Assembly: GCF_913774235.1 (NCBI RefSeq)
Contig: NZ_CAJYDW010000017.1
Location: 248,001-312,000 of the forward strand
Origin: an uncultured Pseudomonas sp.
Lineage (GTDB): Bacteria > Pseudomonadota > Gammaproteobacteria > Pseudomonadales > Pseudomonadaceae
DNA: 64,000 bases
Reading direction: 5' to 3'
The stretch's first letter is position 1, and each line of letters opens with the position of its first letter. The notes under the pieces are model-generated. The model made no database searches, had not been told where the DNA came from, and saw only the letters and a program-made list of their open reading frames with translations. The position numbers and the translations under genes are program-made. Shown here one piece after another: positions 12,639-21,722 of this stretch.

Positions 12639-13403
12639 ATGCATGCCGATCTGCTCACCGTCAGCAGCCGCCTCGCCGGCCTGGCCAGCCTTGATGCCTG
12701 CCTGGACGCCGTGCAGGACACCGCCGACGGCTTTGGCTGCAAGGCGCTGATCTACGACTATGCGCCGGTGCCCCTCAGTCACGACGGCGTGCTCATCACC
12801 CCCTCGGTGTTCAAGGTGCGCAATGCCCCGGCGGACATGCAGGCCTTCTGGTGCGAGCGCGGCTACTACCAGATCGATCCGGTGCAGCAGTGCGCCAGCC
12901 GGCGCGCCACGCCCTTCGTCTGGTCGTTTCGCAGCGAAACCCGCAGCGCCCTGCGCGAGTATCTGGGTGACAGTCATAGGCCGGTCACCCGCTATGTGCG
13001 CGACAGCGGCCTCGCCACCGGGGTGACGGTGCCGCTGCACCTGCCCGGCGGCGCCTTCGCCACCCTCACCGGCATCCTCGATGCCGACGCCCAGGACGCC
13101 GAGGCTACCGGCGAAGCCTGCCTGGGCGCCTTCCTGGTGCTGGCCCATGCCTTCCAGGCCCGCGCTGACGAACTGCTTGCCCCGGCCGAACGCCGCTGCG
13201 GGCAGATCCGCCTGACGCCGCGGGAGCGCGAATGCCTGCAGTATTCGGCCAAGGGCCTGACCGCCAAGCGCATCGCCGCGACCCTCAACCGATCCACCGC
13301 CACGGTCAACCTGCACCTCAACTCCGCAGCCCGCAAACTGGGCGCGCGTAACCGGGTCGAGGCAGTGGTGCGGGGGCTGCACTATCGGCTGGTGGAGCTC
13401 TGA
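12639..13403 (+). CDS. LuxR solo, plant-responsive (OryR/PsoR/PipR-like) subfamily
   Basis: A 254-residue LuxR-type regulator with an N-terminal autoinducer-binding domain (about residues 15-165) and a C-terminal LuxR helix-turn-helix (RLTPRERECLQYSAKGLTAKRIAATL...). No luxI-type synthase lies nearby. The invariant D80-P81 and W95 are kept. Aligned by hand to LasR ([20 protein letters not shown]), the conserved Trp is M67 and the conserved Tyr is W71. That Met/Trp pair is the known signature of solos from plant-associated bacteria that respond to plant compounds rather than acyl-homoserine lactones. ATG 12639 has GAGGGAG upstream. It is divergent from an APC permease. The ligand is inferred, not shown. 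Confidence 0.9.
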   Translation: MHADLLTVSSRLAGLASLDACLDAVQDTADGFGCKALIYDYAPVPLSHDGVLITPSVFKVRNAPADMQAFWCERGYYQIDPVQQCASRRATPFVWSFRSETRSALREYLGDSHRPVTRYVRDSGLATGVTVPLHLPGGAFATLTGILDADAQDAEATGEACLGAFLVLAHAFQARADELLAPAERRCGQIRLTPRERECLQYSAKGLTAKRIAATLNRSTATVNLHLNSAARKLGARNRVEAVVRGLHYRLVEL

Positions 13404-13491
13404 GTAACCTGGCCAGATCCGTGGGCTGATCGACCTTGTGCCACCCCCGCTGCGGCCTGACACTGGGGCCTCAACTGCCCAGGAGTGTCCC

Positions 13492-13962
13492 ATGAACGCT
13501 GCCCGTCCTCCCGTCCCGCCTTTCACCCTCGAATCCGCCCGGCAGAAGGTCCGCGCCGCCGAAGACGGCTGGAACAGCCGCGATCCGGCCAAGGTGGCCC
13601 TGGCCTATACCGCCGACAGCCGCTGGCGCAATCGCACCGATTTCCTCCAGGGTCGCGCCGCCATCGAGGCCTTTCTCACCCGCAAGTGGCAGCGCGAGCA
13701 CGAGTACCGGCTGATCAAGGAACTCTGGGCCCATGACGGCGCGCGCATCGCCGTGCGTTTCGCCTACGAATGGCGGGACGAAGACGGCCAGTGGTACCGC
13801 GCCTACGGCAACGAGAACTGGCACTTCGACGACCAGGGCCTAATGGCCGAGCGCCACGCCAGCATCAACGACCTGCCGATCAGCGAGGCTGACCGGCTGT
13901 TTCACTGGCCCCAGGGGCGGCGGCCGGACGACCATCCCGGCCTGAGCGACCTGGGGCTCTGA
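13492..13962 (+). CDS. NTF2-like (DUF1348, SnoaL-type) protein
   Basis: A small cytoplasmic protein of 156 residues of the NTF2-like alpha+beta barrel superfamily. The [28 protein letters not shown] start and [40 protein letters not shown] core match the DUF1348 pattern. The tail [19 protein letters not shown] is also typical. Members are widespread, often near LysR genes, and mostly without an assigned reaction. The start is ATG 13492, preceded by AGGAG. It lies 88 bases after the LuxR solo on the same strand and 72 bases before a LysR gene. The function is unknown. Confidence 0.85.
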   Translation: MNAARPPVPPFTLESARQKVRAAEDGWNSRDPAKVALAYTADSRWRNRTDFLQGRAAIEAFLTRKWQREHEYRLIKELWAHDGARIAVRFAYEWRDEDGQWYRAYGNENWHFDDQGLMAERHASINDLPISEADRLFHWPQGRRPDDHPGLSDLGL

Positions 13963-14034
13963 TCGACGGCGGGCGGTTATCCTAGACGGACCTGGTCCTG
14001 TACAAGGACCGCTGGCCGCCAGGATTCCAAGACG

Positions 14035-14940
14035 ATGCACTACCGCAACCTGCTCCGCCGACTTGACCTGGTCTCGCTGCAGCTGCTGCTGGCGGTGCAC
14101 GAGGAGGGCACCCTGACCCGCGCCGCCGAGCGCGAGATGATCGCCCTGTCCGCTGCCAGCAAGCGGCTGCATGACCTGGAGCGCTCGCTCGATATCGAAC
14201 TCTTCGAGCGTAACGCCAAGGGCACCACCCTCACCCCGGTCGGCGAGACGCTGCTGCATTACGCCAAGCGCATCCTCGCCGACGTCGAGCGCATCAGCAT
14301 CGACGTCGGCGAACACCTGCAGGGCGTGCGCGGCTATGTGCGGATGATGGCCAACATCTCCGCCATCATCGAATTCCTCCCCGAAGACCTGCAGGCCTTC
14401 ACCGTCGGCCATCCCCAGGTCAAGGTCAGCCTAGACGAGCGACCCAGCGCCGGGGTGGTGAAGGGGGTGCTGGAAGGCGCCGCCGACCTGGGCATCTGTT
14501 CCTCGGACACCGACACCCGCGGCCTGCTGGCCGTGCCCTACCGGCAGGACACCCTGGTGGTGGTGATGCGCCCGGATCATCGCCTGGCTGCACGGCCACG
14601 GCTGGCCTTCGCCGAGACCCTGGACGACGACCACGTTGGCCTGCACGCCGACAGCTTCATCAACCTGCGCACCAAGGCCGCCGCGCGCAGCCACGGCAAG
14701 GCCCTGCGGATCAGGATTCACGTACCCGGCTTCGATGCCGTGTGCCGCATGGTGCAGGCGGGCTTCGGTCTGGGCGTGCTGCCGCTGCAGGCCTTCGAGC
14801 TCATCGGGCGACCGCTCGGGCTGGTCGCCGCTGCTCTCGACGACGACTGGTCCCAGCGCAGCCTGGCGCTGGTGGTACGCGACGTCGAGGCCCTGTCACC
14901 GGTCAGTCGACTGCTCTACGACCATCTGCTGGCGGGTTGA
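14035..14940 (+). CDS. LysR-family regulator of the CaiB/HMG-CoA lyase operon
   Basis: A 301-residue LysR-type regulator. The helix-turn-helix is clear (LLLAVHEEGTLTRAAEREMIALSAASKRLHDLERSLDIELFERN), followed by an effector domain with the GFGLGVLPLQAF motif. Unusually for a LysR protein, it lies upstream of and in the same direction as its probable target operon (CaiB, HMG-CoA lyase, MFS), starting 109 bases before the next gene. A perfect palindrome containing T-N11-A begins eight bases after its stop codon. The likely inducer is the substrate or a CoA thioester of that pathway. Confidence 0.92.
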   Translation: MHYRNLLRRLDLVSLQLLLAVHEEGTLTRAAEREMIALSAASKRLHDLERSLDIELFERNAKGTTLTPVGETLLHYAKRILADVERISIDVGEHLQGVRGYVRMMANISAIIEFLPEDLQAFTVGHPQVKVSLDERPSAGVVKGVLEGAADLGICSSDTDTRGLLAVPYRQDTLVVVMRPDHRLAARPRLAFAETLDDDHVGLHADSFINLRTKAAARSHGKALRIRIHVPGFDAVCRMVQAGFGLGVLPLQAFELIGRPLGLVAAALDDDWSQRSLALVVRDVEALSPVSRLLYDHLLAG

Positions 14941-14948
14941 AACCGGGC

Positions 14949-14965
14949 CTTCGCGATTCGCGAAG
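14949..14965. promoter_or_regulatory. Candidate LysR operator before the CaiB operon
   Basis: CTTCGCGA-T-TCGCGAAG is a perfect palindrome around a single base and contains the T-N11-A core of LysR boxes. It lies 84-101 bases upstream of the CaiB-family gene. Control by the preceding LysR protein is inferred. Confidence 0.55.
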
Positions 14966-15049
14966 ACCCCTTGCCGAAAGACGTTAACCACCGCCCGTGC
15001 GATTGGCCTAGCATCGGTCCCCTTCCAATAACAACGAGGCTCGCCCGCC

Positions 15050-16240
15050 ATGACGGCGCTCACCGGACTGCGTGTCATCGAGATCGGCACGCTCATCGCC
15101 GCCCCCTTCGCCGCGCGCCTGCTGGCCGAATTCGGCGCCGAGGTGATCAAGATCGAAGCCCTGGACAAGGGCGATCCCCTGCGCAAGTGGCGCAAGCTGC
15201 ACGAGGGCACCTCGCTCTGGTGGTACCTGCAGTCGCGCAACAAGAAATCCCTCGCCCTGAATCTGCGCTCCGCCGAAGGCGTGGCCCTGGTCAAGCAGCT
15301 GGTCGAGGGCGCCGACGTGCTCATCGAGAATCTGCGTCCGGGCGCCCTGGAAAAGCTCGGCCTCGGCTGGGATGTGCTGCACGCCCTCAATCCCAAGCTC
15401 ACTCTGGTGCGCATCTCCGGCTACGGCCAGACCGGCCCCTATCGCGATCGCCCCGGCTTCGGCGCCATCGGCGAGGCCATGGGCGGCATCCGCTACACCA
15501 CCGGTACCCCGGGCGTGCCGCCGGCGCGGGTCGGGGTCAGCCTGGGCGATTCCCTGGCCTCCATGCACGCGGTGATCGGCGCCCTGATGTCGGTGCTGCG
15601 GGTCAAGACCGGCCAGGGCGACGGCCAGGTGGTCGATGTCTCCCTGGTCGAGAGCGTGTTCAACGTCATGGAAAGCCTGGTGCCCGAATACTCCATGCTT
15701 GGCCATGTGCGTGAGCGCAGCGGCGGGGCATTGCCCGGCATCGCGCCGTCCAACACCTATCCCACTGGCGACGGCGCCTATGTGGTGATCGCCGGCAACA
15801 GCGATCCGATCTATGTCCGCCTGATGCAGGCGATTGGCCGACCCGATCTGGCCGAGCGGCCGGATCTCGCGCAGAACGACGGCCGCGCCCGCCACAGCGA
15901 GCTGATCGACGAGGCCATCGCCGCCTGGACCGGCAGCCGCGGGATTGACGAGGTGCTGGAGATCCTCGAAGGCGCCGAGGTCCCGGCCGGGCGCATCTAT
16001 TCGGTCGCCGACATCGTCGCCGATCCCCACTATCAGGCGCGCGACATGCTGCTGGATACCACCCTGCCCGACGGCGCCACCCTGAAGATGCCGGGTATCG
16101 TGCCCAAGCTGTCTGCCACTCCGGGCCAGGTCAACTGGCAGGGGCCGACCCTTGGTCAGCACACCGATGGCCTGCTGGCCGAGCTGGGGCTGAGCGAAGC
16201 GGATATCCAGCGACTCAGGAAGGCCGGGGTGGTGCAATGA
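15050..16240 (+). CDS. CaiB/BaiF family (class III) CoA-transferase
   Basis: A cytoplasmic class III CoA-transferase of 396 residues that moves CoA between carboxylic acids through an aspartyl-anhydride intermediate. The start LTGLRVIEIGTLIAAPFAARLLAEFGAEVIKIE, the RNKKSLALNLRS segment and the GFGAIGEAMGG loop are family hallmarks. The catalytic aspartate is D167 in VSLGDSLAS. Its stop codon overlaps the start of the HMG-CoA-lyase-like gene by four bases. This suggests that it makes the thioester which the lyase then cleaves, for example 3-hydroxy-3-methylglutaryl-CoA or a related compound. Substrate identity is inference. Confidence 0.93.
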   Translation: MTALTGLRVIEIGTLIAAPFAARLLAEFGAEVIKIEALDKGDPLRKWRKLHEGTSLWWYLQSRNKKSLALNLRSAEGVALVKQLVEGADVLIENLRPGALEKLGLGWDVLHALNPKLTLVRISGYGQTGPYRDRPGFGAIGEAMGGIRYTTGTPGVPPARVGVSLGDSLASMHAVIGALMSVLRVKTGQGDGQVVDVSLVESVFNVMESLVPEYSMLGHVRERSGGALPGIAPSNTYPTGDGAYVVIAGNSDPIYVRLMQAIGRPDLAERPDLAQNDGRARHSELIDEAIAAWTGSRGIDEVLEILEGAEVPAGRIYSVADIVADPHYQARDMLLDTTLPDGATLKMPGIVPKLSATPGQVNWQGPTLGQHTDGLLAELGLSEADIQRLRKAGVVQ

Positions 16241-17163
16241 GTACCGAGCGCCTGATCGTCCAGGAAGTCGCGCCCCGCGATGGTTTGCAGATCGAGCCGA
16301 GCTGGGTGGAAACCGCCGACAAGATCGCCCTGATCGATCAGCTCTCCGCGCTGGGCTTCGCGCGGATCGAGGCCGGTTCCTTCGTCTCGCCCAAGGCGGT
16401 GCCGATGTTGCGCGACGGCGAGGCGGTGTTCCAGGGCATCGTCCGCCAGCCCGGGGTGACCTATGTCGCCCTGGTACCCAATCTCAAGGGCGCCCAGCGC
16501 GCCCTGGCGGCGGGCGCCGACGAGCTGAACCTGGTGCTCTCCGCCAGCCAGACCCATAACCAGGCCAACATGCGCATGAGTTGCGAGCAGTCCCTCGCCA
16601 GCTTCGCCGAGGTGGTGCAGCTGGCCAAGGGGCAGGCGGTCTCGCTCAACGGCACGGTGGCGACCACCTTTGGCTGCCCCTTCGAGGGGCGCATCGACGA
16701 AGGCTGGGTGTTCGAACTGGTGCAGCGCTACCTGGCGCTGGGCATGACCGGCATCACCCTGGCCGACACCACCGGCATGGCCAATCCGCGGCAGGTCGCG
16801 CGGATCGTCCGCCAGGTGCTGGAACTGATCCCGGCGTCCGCCCTGACCCTGCATTTCCACAACACCCGTGGCCTCGGCCTGTGCAACGTGCTGGCCGCCT
16901 TTGAGGCCGGCGCGCGCCGCTTCGACGCCGCCCTCGGCGGCCTCGGTGGCTGCCCCTTCGCCCCGGGCGCCTCCGGCAACATCTGCACCGAGGACCTGGT
17001 GAATCTCTGCGCCGAAATCGGCGTGGAGACCGGCATCGATCTGGACCGGCTGATCGCGCTGTCGCGCACCCTGCCAGCGCTGCTGGGCCACGACACCCCC
17101 GGCCAGGTGGCCAAGGCCGGCCGCAACTGCGATCTGCATCCGCCCCCCGCGGCCAGCGGCTGA
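16237..17163 (+). CDS. Hydroxymethylglutaryl-CoA lyase family protein
   Basis: A TIM-barrel lyase of 308 residues in the HMG-CoA lyase/DRE family. HMG-CoA lyase cleaves HMG-CoA to acetyl-CoA and acetoacetate. The metal/catalytic motif APRDGLQ (residues 11-17), the conserved HFHNTRGLGLCNV strand and the active-site cysteine loop GGLGGCPFAPGASGNICTED are all present. It is translationally coupled to the CoA-transferase. Related acids such as citramalyl-CoA are possible substrates, because this family includes several 3-hydroxy-3-methylacyl-CoA lyases. The leucine-degradation partners (liuABCD) are absent here, so a free-acid catabolic route is more likely. Confidence 0.9.
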   Translation: MSTERLIVQEVAPRDGLQIEPSWVETADKIALIDQLSALGFARIEAGSFVSPKAVPMLRDGEAVFQGIVRQPGVTYVALVPNLKGAQRALAAGADELNLVLSASQTHNQANMRMSCEQSLASFAEVVQLAKGQAVSLNGTVATTFGCPFEGRIDEGWVFELVQRYLALGMTGITLADTTGMANPRQVARIVRQVLELIPASALTLHFHNTRGLGLCNVLAAFEAGARRFDAALGGLGGCPFAPGASGNICTEDLVNLCAEIGVETGIDLDRLIALSRTLPALLGHDTPGQVAKAGRNCDLHPPPAASG

Positions 17164-17238
17164 CGCCACCCACAGCTCTCGTTCGCCCTGACTACAACAA
17201 CAAAGGAGCGCCAGCCTGGCCGCTCCCGGGAGACCGCT

Positions 17239-18621
17239 ATGCCTTCAACCGCTACCGCCGCCGTCGCGGCCACCGAACAGGCCATCGTCCGCAAGGTCGC
17301 CTGGCGGCTCATGCCGCTGATCATGGTCTGCTACCTGTTCGCCTTCTTCGATCGCATCAACATCAGCTTCGCCAAGTTCCAGCTGCAGGCCGACCTGTCG
17401 CTGAGCAACACCGCCTATGGGCTGGGCGCGGGACTCTTCGTGGTCGGCTACGTGCTGTTCGAGGTACCCAGCAACCTGATGCTGTACCGGGTCGGCGCCC
17501 GGCGCTGGATCGCCCGCATCATGATCTCCTGGGGCATCGCCACGGCGCTGATGATGTTCGTCACCGCCGAATGGCAGTTCTATGGGCTGCGTTTTCTGAT
17601 CGGTGCCATGGAAGCCGGCTTCGCACCGGGCATCCTCTACTACCTGACGCTTTGGTTTCCGCAGAGTTATCGCGGGCGCATCACCTCGACGCTGTTTCTC
17701 GCCTCGGCCTTCGCCGGGCTGATCGGCGCGCCGGTCTCGGGGGTGATCCTCGGGCAGATGGACGGCCTGCTCGGCATGCGCGGCTGGCACTGGCTGTTCT
17801 TGGTCGGTGGCATCCCCTGCGTGCTGCTGGGCGTGCTGGTGCTGCGCCTGCTGCATGACCGCATCAATGATGCGCCGTGGCTCAACGCCGAGGAAAAGAC
17901 CTTCCTGGCCAGCCGCATCGCCCGCCATGAACACAATAGCCATGGGTCGCTGCTGGCGGCGATCCGGCTGCCGGGCTTCCTGCTGCTCGGGCTGATCTAC
18001 TTCCTGATCCAGGTTGCCTCCTATGGGCTCAACTTCTGGGCGCCGCAACTCATCCGCAGCGCTGGCACCGAGAGCCCGACCGTCATCGGCCTGCTCACCG
18101 CCGTGCCCTACGTCTTCGGCGCCATCAGCATGGTGTTGGTGGGACGGCTGTCAGACGCCAGCGGCGAGCGACGCAAATTCGTCTGCGGCCTGGTGGTCGC
18201 CGGTGCCCTGGGCTTTTTCAGCGCGGGACTCTTCGCCGACCACACCACTTTGCTGATCCTGTCCCTTGCCCTGCTGGGCGCCGGTATCATCGCCTGCATC
18301 CCGGCCTTCTGGGCGCTGCCGCCGAAATTGCTGGCCGGCGCGGGAGCCGGGGCCGCGGGCGGCATCGCCCTGATCAACACCCTGGGGCAATTCGGTGGCA
18401 TCGTCAGTCCGGTGATGGTGGGCTACATCAAGGACCTGACCGGCAGCACCACCCCGGCGCTCTACCTCATCGGCTGCAGCAGCCTGCTGGCCGCCGGCCT
18501 GCTGTTCTGGGCGCTGCCGCAGAGCCTGCGGACTTCGGACAGGGTCGGCGCCCGCACGCCAGAGCCCGCGACGGTCGAGGACGCCGCGCTGCTGGGCGAT
18601 CAGCGCCCTCGCAATGCCTGA
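17239..18621 (+). CDS. MFS transporter, anion:cation symporter-type
   Basis: An inner-membrane major-facilitator transporter of 460 residues with about 12 hydrophobic segments. The N-terminal ACYLFAFFDRINISFAKFQLQADLSLSNTAYGLGAGLFFVGY-type pattern (here MVCYLFAFFDRINISFAKF) is that of the ACS family, which takes up organic anions such as tartrate, phthalate and sugar acids. It lies 75 bases downstream of the HMG-CoA-lyase-like gene on the same strand and is probably the uptake system for the acid that the operon degrades. Confidence 0.92.
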   Translation: MPSTATAAVAATEQAIVRKVAWRLMPLIMVCYLFAFFDRINISFAKFQLQADLSLSNTAYGLGAGLFVVGYVLFEVPSNLMLYRVGARRWIARIMISWGIATALMMFVTAEWQFYGLRFLIGAMEAGFAPGILYYLTLWFPQSYRGRITSTLFLASAFAGLIGAPVSGVILGQMDGLLGMRGWHWLFLVGGIPCVLLGVLVLRLLHDRINDAPWLNAEEKTFLASRIARHEHNSHGSLLAAIRLPGFLLLGLIYFLIQVASYGLNFWAPQLIRSAGTESPTVIGLLTAVPYVFGAISMVLVGRLSDASGERRKFVCGLVVAGALGFFSAGLFADHTTLLILSLALLGAGIIACIPAFWALPPKLLAGAGAGAAGGIALINTLGQFGGIVSPVMVGYIKDLTGSTTPALYLIGCSSLLAAGLLFWALPQSLRTSDRVGARTPEPATVEDAALLGDQRPRNA

Positions 18622-18623
18622 GG

Positions 18624-21600
18624 CTAGCGGTCCGACGCGCGCCAGCGCCGGACCACCCTCAGCACCAGCACGAAGAACACCGGCACGAAGACCAGCGCCA
18701 GGGTGGCGCTGAGCATGCCGCCGATCACCCCGGTGCCCACCGCCTGCTGGCTGGCGGAGCTGGCACCGGCGGCCAGAGCCAGGGGCACCACGCCGAGGAT
18801 GAAGGCCAGCGAGGTCATGACGATGGGTCGCAGCCGCAGGCGTGCGGCGTGGCAGGTGGCCTGGTACAGGTCCATACCTTCGTCGTGCAGGCGCTTGGCG
18901 AATTCGATGAGCAGGATGGCGTTCTTCGCCGTGAGGCCGATCACCGTGATCAGGCCGACCTTGAAGAAGACGTCGTTGGGCATCCCCCTCAGGGTCACCG
19001 CGAGCACGGCGCCCAGTACGCCCAGGGGCACCACCAGCAGCACTGCGGTGGGAATCGACCAGCTCTCGTAGAGCGCGGCGAGGCAGAGGAACACCACCAG
19101 CAGCGACAGCCCCAGCAGCAGCGGTGCCTGGCCGGTGGAAAGGCGTTCCTGCAGCGACAGCGCCGTCCACTCCAGGGCGAAACCCCGCGGCAGCTCGGCG
19201 GCCAGGCGTTCCAGTTCGGCCATGGCTTCGCCGGTGGTGTGACCGGGCAGCGGCTCGCCGGACAGGCTGATGGCCGGATAGCCGTTGTAGCGCGACAGCT
19301 GCGCCGGGCCCTGGGTCCAGTCTGCGCTGACGAAGGCGGACAGCGGTACCATGCCCCCGCGCTCGTTGCGTACCTCCAGGCGCAGCAGGTCGTCCACCTG
19401 GCTGCGGCTGCCCAGTTCGGCCTGCACGATCACCTGCTGCATGCGGCCGCGATTGGGGAAGTCGTTGACGTAATTGGAGCCCAGGGCGGTACCCAGGGTC
19501 TCGCCGAGGGCGCTAAAGCTCACTCCCAGCGCGGCGGCCTGGCGGCGATCCACCACCAGCTGCACCTGGGCGCTGTCGGCCAGGGCGGTCTCGCGGACAT
19601 AGGCAATGATCGGATTACCCGCCAGCTTGGCCTGCAATTCATCCCGCGCGGCCTTGAGCGCCGCCTGGCCGCGATTGGACCTGTCCTGCAGGCGCACCTC
19701 GAAACCGCTGGAGGTGCCCAGGCCTTCCACCGGTGGCGGCAGCACGGCGAAGCCCTGGGCCTCGCTCTCGCCGGCCAGGGCGGCATTGGCGCGCTCGGCG
19801 ATGGCCGCGGCGGAGTCGGCCGGACCGCGGACGGACCAGTCCTTGAGGGTGGTGAAGGCCAGGGCGGCGTTCTGGCCGCTGCCGGAAAAGCTGAAGCCGA
19901 GCAGCACGAGGTCGTTGGCCACCCCGGGTTCGCCGGCGTAATGGCGTTCCAGACGCTCGAGTACCTTGAGAGTGCGCTCCTGGGTGGCTCCCGGTGGCAG
20001 CTGGATGTCGGTGATCAGATAGCCCTGGTCCTCGGTAGGCAGAAAGGCGCTCGGCAGGCGGCCATAGAGCGCCACCAGGGCCGCCAGCAGGACGGCGAAC
20101 AACAGGAGGTTGGACAGCAGGCGGCGGATGGCGCGGGCTACCCAGCCCTCGAAGCCGCCGGTCAACCGCTCGAAGCCCCGGTTGAAGGCGCCAAAGAAGC
20201 CGCCACGGGCATGGTCACCCTGGGGGATCGGCTTGAGCAGGGTGGCGCACAGGGCCGGGGTCAGGCTCAGGGCGAGAAAGGCGGAGAGGAGGATGGCCAC
20301 CGCCATGGACGCCGAGAACTGGCGATAGATGACGCCGACCGAGCCACTCATGAAGGCCATGGGCACGAAGACCGCGGTCAGCACCAGGGTGATGCCGACG
20401 ATGGCGCCGGAGATCTCGCCCATGGCCTTGCGCGTGGCCGCGCGGGGATCGAGTCCTTCCGTGGCCATGAGTCGCTCGACGTTCTCCACCACCACGATGG
20501 CGTCGTCCACCAGGATGCCGATGGCCAGCACCATGCCGAACAGCGTCAGCACATTGATCGAATAGCCCAGCGCCAGCAGTACGGCGCAGGTACCCAGCAG
20601 CGCCACCGGCACCACCAGGGTCGGGATCAGGGTGTAGCGCAGATTCTGCAGGAACAGGTACATCACCGCGAACACCAGCGCCATGGCCTCCAGCAGGGTA
20701 TGGATGACCTGGGTGATGGAGAGCTCGACGAAGGGCGCCGTGTCGTAGGGGATGTCGACCTTCATCCCGGGCGGAAAGTACTGGGACAGCTCGGCCAGCT
20801 TGGCGCGCACCGCCTTGGCGGTGGCCAGGGCATTGGCGGTGGGCGCCAGCTGCACCCCGACCGCCACCGAGGGCTTGCCGTCCAGGCGGGTGCCGAAGTT
20901 GTAGCTCTGGCTACCCACCTCGACCCGGGCGACATCGCCCAGGGTCACGCTGGAGCCATCGGCCCCGGCGCGCAGGAGGATGCCGGCGAATTCCGCCGGG
21001 TCGCTGAGCTGGCCCTTGATCAGCACCGGCGCGGTCAGTTCCTGGCCAGCCGGAGCGGGCAATTCGCCAAGACTGCCGGCCGCCACCTGGACGTTCTGCT
21101 CGGTGATGGCGCGGGTCACATCGGCCGGGGTCAGGCCGACCGCCACCAGGCGACTGGGATCGAGCCAGACGCGCAGGGCGTGCTCGGCGCCGAACAGCTG
21201 GGCCTTGCCCACGCCGTCCAGCCGGCGCAATTCGTTGACCACATTGCGTGCCAGGTAGTCGCTCAGGGCAGTGGTGTCGAGCCGGTCATCGGTGGCGGTG
21301 AGGGTGACGAACAGCAGGTAACCGGCCGAGGTTTCCTCGATCTGGATGCCCTGCTGGGTGACCGCCCGCGGCAGGCGCGGCTCCACCACCTTGAGGCGAT
21401 TCTGGATGTCCACCTTGGCCAGCTCCGGATCGGTGCCGGGCTGGAAGGTCACGGTCAGGGTGGCGCTGCCCTGGCTGCTGCTGGACGAGAAGTAGAGCAG
21501 GTGATTGACGCCATTGAGTTCCTGTTCGACCAGGCTGACCACGCTCTCGTCCAGGGTCTGCGGCGAGGCGCCTGGATAGCTCAGGGTCAACTCGATCTGC

Positions 21601-21722
21601 GGCGGCGCCACGTTGGGATATTGGGCCACTGGCAACTGCGGCAGGGCCAACAGCCCGGCGAGCAGGATGAACAGCGCCACCACCCAGGCGAACACCGGGC
21701 GGTCGATGAAGAAATTGGCCAT
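18624..21722 (-). CDS. RND efflux pump inner-membrane transporter (HAE1 family)
   Basis: A proton-driven multidrug exporter of 1032 residues with the AcrB/MexB/MexF layout. It begins MANFFIDRPVFAWVVALFI, has two large periplasmic loops, and has a central VGIGILVDDAIVVVEN-type motif (here MVLAIGILVDDAIVVVEN) with the proton-relay aspartates in TM4. It ends after a second helix bundle with LITVIGLTAKNAILLIEFAK. Its start overlaps the stop of the adaptor gene by one base (TGATG). No outer-membrane channel gene follows, so it must borrow one encoded elsewhere. The substrate is unknown. Confidence 0.95.
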   Translation of the reverse strand: MANFFIDRPVFAWVVALFILLAGLLALPQLPVAQYPNVAPPQIELTLSYPGASPQTLDESVVSLVEQELNGVNHLLYFSSSSSQGSATLTVTFQPGTDPELAKVDIQNRLKVVEPRLPRAVTQQGIQIEETSAGYLLFVTLTATDDRLDTTALSDYLARNVVNELRRLDGVGKAQLFGAEHALRVWLDPSRLVAVGLTPADVTRAITEQNVQVAAGSLGELPAPAGQELTAPVLIKGQLSDPAEFAGILLRAGADGSSVTLGDVARVEVGSQSYNFGTRLDGKPSVAVGVQLAPTANALATAKAVRAKLAELSQYFPPGMKVDIPYDTAPFVELSITQVIHTLLEAMALVFAVMYLFLQNLRYTLIPTLVVPVALLGTCAVLLALGYSINVLTLFGMVLAIGILVDDAIVVVENVERLMATEGLDPRAATRKAMGEISGAIVGITLVLTAVFVPMAFMSGSVGVIYRQFSASMAVAILLSAFLALSLTPALCATLLKPIPQGDHARGGFFGAFNRGFERLTGGFEGWVARAIRRLLSNLLLFAVLLAALVALYGRLPSAFLPTEDQGYLITDIQLPPGATQERTLKVLERLERHYAGEPGVANDLVLLGFSFSGSGQNAALAFTTLKDWSVRGPADSAAAIAERANAALAGESEAQGFAVLPPPVEGLGTSSGFEVRLQDRSNRGQAALKAARDELQAKLAGNPIIAYVRETALADSAQVQLVVDRRQAAALGVSFSALGETLGTALGSNYVNDFPNRGRMQQVIVQAELGSRSQVDDLLRLEVRNERGGMVPLSAFVSADWTQGPAQLSRYNGYPAISLSGEPLPGHTTGEAMAELERLAAELPRGFALEWTALSLQERLSTGQAPLLLGLSLLVVFLCLAALYESWSIPTAVLLVVPLGVLGAVLAVTLRGMPNDVFFKVGLITVIGLTAKNAILLIEFAKRLHDEGMDLYQATCHAARLRLRPIVMTSLAFILGVVPLALAAGASSASQQAVGTGVIGGMLSATLALVFVPVFFVLVLRVVRRWRASDR

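Noticed and set aside
13404..13491. luxI-type autoinducer synthase near the LuxR gene
   Set aside because: No acyl-homoserine-lactone synthase motif occurs in any frame around the LuxR gene.
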